DNA from: Chara braunii
Taxonomy: Eukaryota > Streptophyta > Charophyceae > Charales > Characeae
DNA length: 36,865 nt
Direction: 5' to 3'
NCBI GenBank assembly: GCA_003427395.1
Contig: BFEA01000014.1
Span: 5,256,635-5,293,499, forward strand
Position numbers and translations under genes: made by a program
Part shown: in pieces, positions 31,111-36,865 of the stretch
Layout: each line of letters begins with the position of its first letter
Position numbering within the stretch: the first letter of the stretch is position 1
Notes under the pieces: model-generated
The model's input: the letters and a program-made list of their open reading frames with translations, nothing else
Databases searched by the model: none
What the model was told of the DNA's origin: nothing

Positions 31111-31111
31111 G

Positions 31112-31311
31112 AGTCAAGTCCAACAGGCACCCGGCGAACAGTCACATCCCAGGGGCAAAAATCATGTCTCATAATGAAAAGTCATATTGAAAAGTCACAT
31201 CCCACGGGCAAAGGACACATCCACAGGCAAAAGTCGTGTCCCAGAGGCAGGAGTCACAAACCACAGTCAAAAGTCATGTTCCACAATCGAAAAGTCGTGA
31301 CTCAAAGGCCC
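31112..31311. repeat. ~20-bp tandem repeat
   Basis: About ten degenerate units with consensus close to GTCACATCCCACAGGCAAAA, lengths 13-21 bp, with no unique spacers between them. Confidence 0.8.
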
Positions 31312-31506
31312 AAACAGCAGCACACCAATGAAAATTCGGGAAAAGTACCAGGCCCTGAAATTCTGAAGCAAACAGGCCGTGGGGATGTGGTTCCAGAACC
31401 AAGTCAAGCCCCAAGAAGCAGAGGCTGGGACGAGTTGAAGCTCAGTCCAAGACAATATAAGGACGGGCCAGCCTCCTCATTGGGGGAGATTGCTCATTCG
31501 CGTGAA

Positions 31507-31539
31507 GTGCAGAAGTGCTGGTGCACTTGTACACTATTG
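31507..31539. repeat. 33-bp direct repeat, left copy
   Basis: Identical over 33 bp to 35656-35688 (starts GTGCAGAAGTGCTGG and ends TACACTATTG). Contains the imperfect palindrome AGTGCTGGTGCACT. The two copies enclose about 4.1 kb that includes LINE-2. Confidence 0.85.
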
Positions 31540-32510
31540 TGAGGGGCGAAGCGCTGAGCCAGGGAGGTTGTTACGTGCCCAGTTGGGCGATGTACATAGA
31601 AACCGAGGATCCGCAATGTGATAAAAAGGACTGAATGGACAATGCAGTGCAAGTAGAATCTCAACAAGGAATGTGCATTCTGATACATACAAATGGTGCT
31701 GAATAGCGCAGTGGAAGACTTAGATACAAGTCCTGACCTGACCGGGACTGACCTCGTTCATGTAGTATAAGATAGCGAAGCAGAATGTGTGAAGGAGCCT
31801 GGCACTGTACACAGGAAGCGCCAGGTCCAGACATACACAGACGAAGAGTAGGGGATCAGACGAAGAGGAGGGGGAGAGATGGGAATGTCGCCAACACCAA
31901 GTCTTTGTCACAAGCCCCAAATAATCCCTCGTTGCAATGTCCGAAGCAAAAAAAAAGTCGAGTCTGGATCCAATGTCACCAAGCTCTCTCTCACTTCTCT
32001 CATAGTCTGCTGATGCAGTGAAGTCAGATAATGAGAGGGTGAGAGGGAGATGGTGGACTGAGAAGAGGAAGAAGAAGAACTCTCTCTCTCTGTTACGAGC
32101 CACGTACTAACCTGTGAAGTTGGCGCTGTGCTGCAGTTACCTCGAAGACGAAGCTGGAGCAAACGGCGCTGCAGGTAAGTACCTCTGGCCTCCGCCCGAT
32201 CTCTCTCTCTCTCTAGTGCTATCCTAGCTATGGCGCCTAGCGCTGGAGACTACAGCTACCTACTGCGCCCAGCGCTGAAGACTAAGGCTAACGCTACTAC
32301 TACTCCTGCAGCGCTCCCTCCAGAGTGCTGCTGCCGAATCCTGAAGACTACTGCCTCCTACCTCCCCGTGAAGTGCATGGGAAGTCCCTATGTACTACCT
32401 CGGCCTGCCTCCTGACTGCCTGAAGGGCGAGCCAGGCCGAGGAGGCTGCTCTTGCCAATGCAGAAGTGTGCCAGGGGCTGGAGCTGCAGCCTCTGCTGAG
32501 GCTGTCATGG
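31540..32510. other. No gene seen
   Basis: CT-rich microsatellite patches near 32080-32093 and 32202-32214. Short frames lack domains. ATGGCGCCTAGCGCTGG at 32230 begins a 61-codon frame with no recognisable content. Confidence 0.5.
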
Positions 32511-32589
32511 GAACAGGCTAAGAATAGCCTGTTCCTGAAACCCTGGTTCGGTGCCTGAGTTTCAGGGCCGGTCGTTCTGATGAACGACC
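32511..32589. other. Three consecutive perfect short hairpins
   Basis: GAACAGGCTA/TAGCCTGTTC (32511-32520/32525-32534), CCTGAAAC/GTTTCAGG (32534-32541/32559-32566) and GGTCGTTC/GAACGACC (32570-32577/32582-32589). Stems are exact and almost touch. Related CCTGTTTTCAGGC-type words follow to about 32700. Confidence 0.75.
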
Positions 32590-32725
32590 GAAAATGGCCC
32601 TTCCTTTCAGGCTAAAAACTAGTAAAAAGGCTATTGTCATTTTCAGTCTGAAACGACACAGGGACTGTAGGCCCCTGTTTTCAGGCATTCGGGCTGAACA
32701 GTCACGGGGCCTGTAAGATTCTGAC

Positions 32726-33029
32726 TTTTTTTTTTTTTTTAACAGGTCCTCATGGTCCTGGCTCCATATCCATTCTGGGGAGCGTCAGTCCGGTTCCTTT
32801 CCACCGGCAAGTCGAGAATGAAATACATAGTGAACACCCTCACGCTTCCTTCCGTCTGGCCGAAGGAACCCTGACCAGCATTGATTGCTCCTTTTTCAGG
32901 AGGATTGACTGTCAGCTTGCCCTACCTCTTTTCCTCTCAGAAACTATACTCTCTGCGCCAGATGCTACGTATAAAGCCAGAAAAGGGGAGAGATGTCTAG
33001 CTGTTGAGATTATAATCTCAGTTAGCTCT
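32726..33029 (-). repeat. LINE-2 3' UTR and poly-A, divergent tail copy
   Basis: On minus: stop at 33030, then a hairpin CTCCT/AGGAG (32888-32892/32898-32902) flanked by GCATTGATT and GATTGACTG as in LINE-1. Next are a hairpin TTCCTTC/GAAGGAA (about 32846-32868), a hairpin CCGGT/ACCGG (about 32790-32807), the TGGGGAGCGTCA block shared with other tails, and poly-A (plus poly-T 32726-32740). Confidence 0.65.
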
Positions 33030-34193
33030 TCACTGGGACCCTGTTCTCGTGTTGTGCCACTTCTTCCACGCCATTCTGTTGTCCACCACAGTGGCGATCT
33101 TTCCCTGCAGAAGCCAGTTTCTTATGAATTTACGTCTCTTTGTGGCTATCATTTCGGGTCTGCCTTTCGTAGTCATGGTCACTTCTCGCCATCTGGCTCG
33201 AATCTCTGTTTCTGCCATTCTCAGCAGTAGAACCCACGTTTCCTCTCTTGGTATCTCAATTCCTTCGATCGTCTTGGAGCATCTTCTCTTCCAGATTACC
33301 CAAAGCGCCAGCTTTCTGAGTAGATGGAACCAGACTTCCTTGCCGCCTTTGAGATTGTTAGTGTCGTTAGATAGGAGCAGGATGTAGAGGGGGGTTGTGG
33401 CNGGGGGGGGTGATGGGAAGAGAGAGGTCCAAAGGTNGNGCACTTTNTTCCAGATCCATGTTGCTTCCGTGTAGTATAAAAGGCAGTGGAGTGTGTCTTC
33501 CACGNCGTTGCCTGTGCACAGACTGCATATATCANTGNTGTCGGGGTCTGTGTGTTTTCTTCTCTTGTGGAGCCACTGATTGGTTGGCAGAGAGACGTGT
33601 GCTAAGAGCCATTGCATGCTTCGGATCCTAGCCGGTCTAATGGTTAGGAATTTAGTCCATGGGATGGATATGGGGGCCGAGGGGTCCAGACTCAGTGTTT
33701 CCTTCCATTTGCTTTCGAGTCTGGGATCAGGGTCTGTGGTCTGTAGGCCTAGATCATAGCCGAATTTGACATCGTACTCAGCTATTGTTCTCGTCCTCCC
33801 TGAGTTGCCTTGTTTCCATATCCATTCTTTTGGGTCAAATTCTAGCTCTGAGATGCAAAGATCCGGTCGGAAAATTTTCCATGGTTTGGACTTCGATACC
33901 CTCACTTTTCTCAGTCGAAAAGTCTCCAGCGTCTCGCTCCGCGGGTCGATGTTCTGGGCTTCTATTTCATTTGTGCTGTGTTTCGCTATCGGGTAGAAAA
34001 AAAAACTTGGATACATAGCCGGTTGGGCTTGTCCTCGCGACAAATCTGTATACTCTGGTAGGCTGGGCTTGGGAGACTGGTATGCCCCAATCCCCGGATT
34101 TCCAGGAGAATTCCTCTCTTAGGAGGGGAAGCCATTGTGTTGGGATACTATTCTGGATCAGCGTTAAGTTCTCAGCGAGGGCGTGGCAGCCCT
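33030..34193 (-). pseudogene. LINE-2 ORF2 C-terminal region with zf-RVT-like motif
   Basis: The frame 34043-33030 (337 codons) contains the region TIRPARIRSMQWLLAHVSLP and a zinc motif beginning ICSLCTGN, with EDTLHCLL following. The final Cys of the usual C-x2-C...H-x4-C pattern is not where expected. Seven N bases (33402-33538) lie in or just after this motif, so some changes may be sequencing uncertainty. A basic helix-rich tail ends at the stop at 33030. A frameshift near 34.0-34.2 kb separates it from the RT frame, with a short frame 34287-33967 bridging the gap. Confidence 0.75.
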
Positions 34194-35635
34194 TTAATGT
34201 GTTGCGTGATCCGTTGCCCACCGTCCTTGGTCTTCTACCCAGATGTGTTTGACCTGCCACACACCTTTTTCTACCAAGGAAAGCCATCTGCGGTCCCGTG
34301 AACGCAAAGTCCAGGTCGTTCCACTGGGGTCAGTGATCCAGGGGATTATACCGAGGCCCCCTTCCTGAGGCCTCCTATTGATGTGGTTCCATGCGACCCT
34401 GTTGATGCAGGTGGTCCTATTAGGATCCCCTATCCAGAGGTAGCATCTCACCCTGTTTTTAAGCTCCTTGAGGTCATCGTCGGGGGGGGACCAGATTGAT
34501 GCCATATACCACAACGTGGAGAAAATCGCTGTGTTGACCAGCAGTGCCCGTCCGATTAGTGAGGCCTGGGCATTTCTGCACAGGGTGAGGCGACTGATTG
34601 CTCTTGCTATTAGGTTCTGGCCCATACCCGGCCACACTCCGTCTTTGTTGATCATAATGCCTAGGAATCGTAGTGCTTGCTCACCCGTGGTCCAAGTCAT
34701 GGGTGTGGTAATGTCTGGTGGTTGGGGGGGGGTACCGTCAGCTAACCACCATCCTTCGCTTTTATTCCAATTAACCCTCATTTCTGATGTCAGTCTGAAG
34801 GCTCCCATTGCCCTTACCAGTGCTTGGAAAGAGCCGTTGTTTGCTCTAATGAGTACCGTGAGGTCGTCGGCGAACATGAGTGCAGTGGGTAGGGCGAAGT
34901 CGTGTAGCGGGTTGAAATTTCGTTCAGTGAGGCGGTCAATGGACGGGTCTTTGCGGAGAAAGGAAGCTATGGCTTCCATAATGAATAGGAATATGGGAAG
35001 AGCCAGTGGGTCGCCTTGTCTGGCCGAGCGTGAGATTGGGTAGGTCTCCGATAGACCTGGACTCTTCCTGTTGCGTCTATGTACAAAACTCTCACCCAAC
35101 TTCTGAAGTTTGGGCCTACACTCATTTTCTCCATGCATGCATGGAGAAAATCCCAGCTAACTTGGTCGGAGGCTTTCTCGAAGTCAAAGAACAAGATCGC
35201 GGCCTTCATTCGTTTTTCTGTGATCTTTTTTGCCGCCTCGTTCAGAGTCATGACGTTGTCCAATATGTATCGACCCGGGATGAAGCCCGCTTGGTCGATG
35301 TGAAAACAGTTGTTCGTTAGTGTGGTGATTCTGTTTGCAAGCGCCTTGGCGAGGATTTTGTACGGCGTGGTTAATAGGGAGATAGGTCTGTAGTTTTTCA
35401 AGTCTTCTTTGTCTCCCTTCTTGTACAGCAGTGAAACCACGGTGGTACTCAGTTCCTTTCCTAGACCACCTTTGCGCAGACTCTCGTTGAAGAAGTCGAG
35501 TAGGTCTTCTCCCAGGGTCGGCCAGAAGCAGCTCCAGAATTCCTTGGAGAGACCGTCGATGCCCGGGGCTCAGCCTGAAGGACGCAGGGCCTGGAAAATG
35601 GCCCTCGTGTGCAGGCGCAGCATGTAACAGAGGTA
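34194..35635 (-). pseudogene. LINE-2 reverse transcriptase, 5'-truncated and frameshifted
   Basis: Sequence begins near 35635 within the pre-RT linker (APGIDGLSKEFW, preceded by an in-frame TGA). The frame 35440-34967 has the fingers (GDKEDLKNYRPISLL) and domain A with AILFFDFEKASDQVSW (catalytic Asp86). A frameshift near 35.1 kb moves to the frame 35138-34194, with domain B (ARQGDPLALPIFLFIMEA), domain C FADD (34874-34863) and the thumb (RFLGIMINKDGVWPG). Motifs are better kept than in LINE-1, so this insertion is probably younger. EN and ORF1 are absent, the usual 5' truncation. Confidence 0.9.
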
Positions 35636-35655
35636 GTACACTATTGTACACTATT

Positions 35656-35688
35656 GTGCAGAAGTGCTGGTGCACTTGTACACTATTG
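35656..35688. repeat. 33-bp direct repeat, right copy
   Basis: Exact copy of 31507-31539. Here it is preceded by one extra GTACACTATTG, giving three occurrences of that word in this short stretch. Lies about 20 bp beyond the 5' edge of LINE-2. Confidence 0.85.
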
Positions 35689-36384
35689 GGAAGGCAGCCA
35701 TAGCTCCGCTAGTGCTTAGTAGTTAGTAGTAGACCTCAGGAGAGTCAGTAGTGCTAGCAGTTGGTGTATTCAGAGTTGGTCCTTGAGTAGTAGAAGGTGT
35801 GAGTGCATGCAAGTACGGAGAGAAGACACAGGGAGTAGTAGACAGAGAGAAGATCGAGGGAGTAGTAGAGAGAGAGAAGATGGAGAGAGAAGAGAGAAGA
35901 GCATTGAGAGAGATACTTACCTGAGTGGATATACTGGTTACTTGGGTTTGCGCTGCTGAGCGCTTAAGACTGGAACTCTTAATTGCTCACATGATAATTT
36001 GTGTGTGTGATTGTGTGCGCTCATTGGTGGTGAACTGGGAGGTTCATTGCACTGCAGCCAATCTAGGATTACCAACTCTCATTGGCCAAGATCAGGCTAT
36101 GGCAGGTGCGTAGTTGTGCCCCCATGAAGCGGCCTCCACCTCAGCGCCGACACAGCAAGTTCTGGCTAAGCGCAGGTTATCCGCAGCTGACCCCGTGCGA
36201 TCCCCCCCCGGCCGTGCATCGTAATAGCAACGCACTAGTGACATCTCAAATACATCAAGAGGATAGAGATCCCCCAGCACTTCACATAGACAGACTGTCA
36301 TGCATTCACAAGTAGTTGGACATACCAACACATCTCTGCATAAGGCCGCTGGACCCGATCTCCACAAAACACACTCAAAACAAT
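35689..36384. other. No gene seen
   Basis: AGTAGT- and GAGA-rich patches (35700-35915) and then unique sequence. Short frames have no domain. Confidence 0.5.
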
Positions 36385-36542
36385 GTACAGGGACGCTGGA
36401 CCCGTTTTCCAGCAGGTGCAGCTCCCCACTAATAGATGGAGCCTTCGACTATGGGACCTACTTACCGGGTGTGCATAACCACCTCGGTAAGTAGGTTTCC
36501 TGAATAAGAAGTTTAACTTAAAAGAAAAAAAAAAAAAAAAAA
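36385..36542 (+). repeat. Dispersed LINE/SINE 3'-tail repeat, copy D
   Basis: Opposite orientation to copies A-C. Contains GGGACGCTGGACCCG, the hairpin GCTGGA/TCCAGC, GTGCAGCTCCCCACTAATAG, and then a perfect 12-bp hairpin (36456-36467/36485-36496) around a loop with TGTGCATAACCA. A run of about 18 A ends at 36542. Confidence 0.75.
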
Positions 36543-36865
36543 GCAGCAGCGCACTAGTGCAACTTTACTCCGTGCGTCGTTTGTTTGTTTTGTTTTGGTG
36601 GCACAGAGGCGTAGTTTTAACAACTTTTACCTCAGGGTGGCATCAAAAAAAATTATCAAATTTTATTTTTTGGCCTGACAGGTCAAGTGGTCCGGGGGCC
36701 AAGTCCCACTAGCTGTCACAAAAGTATAGGAATGAGGACCGTTCGTGTGTGTGACAGGCTTTTCAGCTGTAGATAGCAAAGGAATTGGACGGTCCTAATT
36801 TTGTTCCCGTGTAGATCTTTCTCACACTCTCATTGGCCATCAACTGTGGGAGGTATTCTTTCTCT
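36543..36865. other. No gene seen
   Basis: Contains GGTCAAGTGGTCC near 36682, which also occurs in inverse orientation near 29597, suggesting ends of a shared repeat. No gene or RNA is recognised. Confidence 0.45.

Noticed and set aside
31112-31311. CRISPR-like array
   Set aside because: Units are contiguous and degenerate, without unique spacers, and the DNA is eukaryotic.
31570-32110. LTR starting TGTTACG with a second start near 32091
   Set aside because: The two stretches do not match beyond the first few bases and no primer-binding site or polypurine tract was identified.

Overview
This is eukaryotic nuclear DNA: one long protein-coding gene in about 37 kb, no operon structure, abundant microsatellites, long poly-A/T runs, tandem and foldback repeats, and decayed non-LTR retrotransposons, plus scattered N bases. 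The combination of plant-type LINE remnants (zinc-knuckle ORF1, EEP endonuclease, RT, zf-RVT), a coiled-coil CCHC gag-like relic and very high repeat content fits a repeat-rich green-lineage genome. A charophyte alga such as Chara is my best guess, but that is an inference from style and not a proven assignment.

Layout. 1-3.7 kb is non-coding: tRNA-like fragments, a 31-bp G-box minisatellite, a ~100-bp minisatellite full of E2F-like motifs, and a TG/GA microsatellite. 3.72-8.71 kb (+) is the one convincing gene, an uninterrupted 1662-codon ORF. It appears to join an N-terminal stonustoxin-type MACPF-like module (with helical and thioredoxin-like modules behind it) to a P-loop GTPase between two Cys/His-rich modules and a C-terminal coiled coil. 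8.7-13.2 kb holds small repeats, degenerate duplications and a MITE-like inverted repeat. 13.2-22.7 kb is a decayed LINE on the minus strand (LINE-1 below; the number only labels it), broken by frameshifts, a hAT-like element with 8-bp target duplications, and a ~1.1-kb block of nested repeats with a palindrome. 23.6-25.9 kb (+) carries a gag-like pseudogene and a broken GIY-YIG-like fragment. 26.2 kb is a ~340-bp palindrome. 27.2-29.6 kb is a ~400-bp tandem array whose units are themselves inverted repeats. 29.7-32.6 kb has further inverted and tandem repeats. 32.7-35.6 kb (-) is a second, 5'-truncated LINE (LINE-2). A separate copy of the LINE tail lies at 36.4 kb (+).

Two observations stand out. 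First, the pore-former-like/GTPase fusion gene, which resembles a stand-alone innate-immunity or membrane-remodelling effector and sits about 600 bp downstream of the E2F-motif array. Second, a 3'-terminal repeat found at five places whose hairpin keeps its loop while the stem changes in a compensatory way, suggesting a conserved RNA signal used by the LINE machinery. No searches or alignments were run; all homology statements are from reading motifs.
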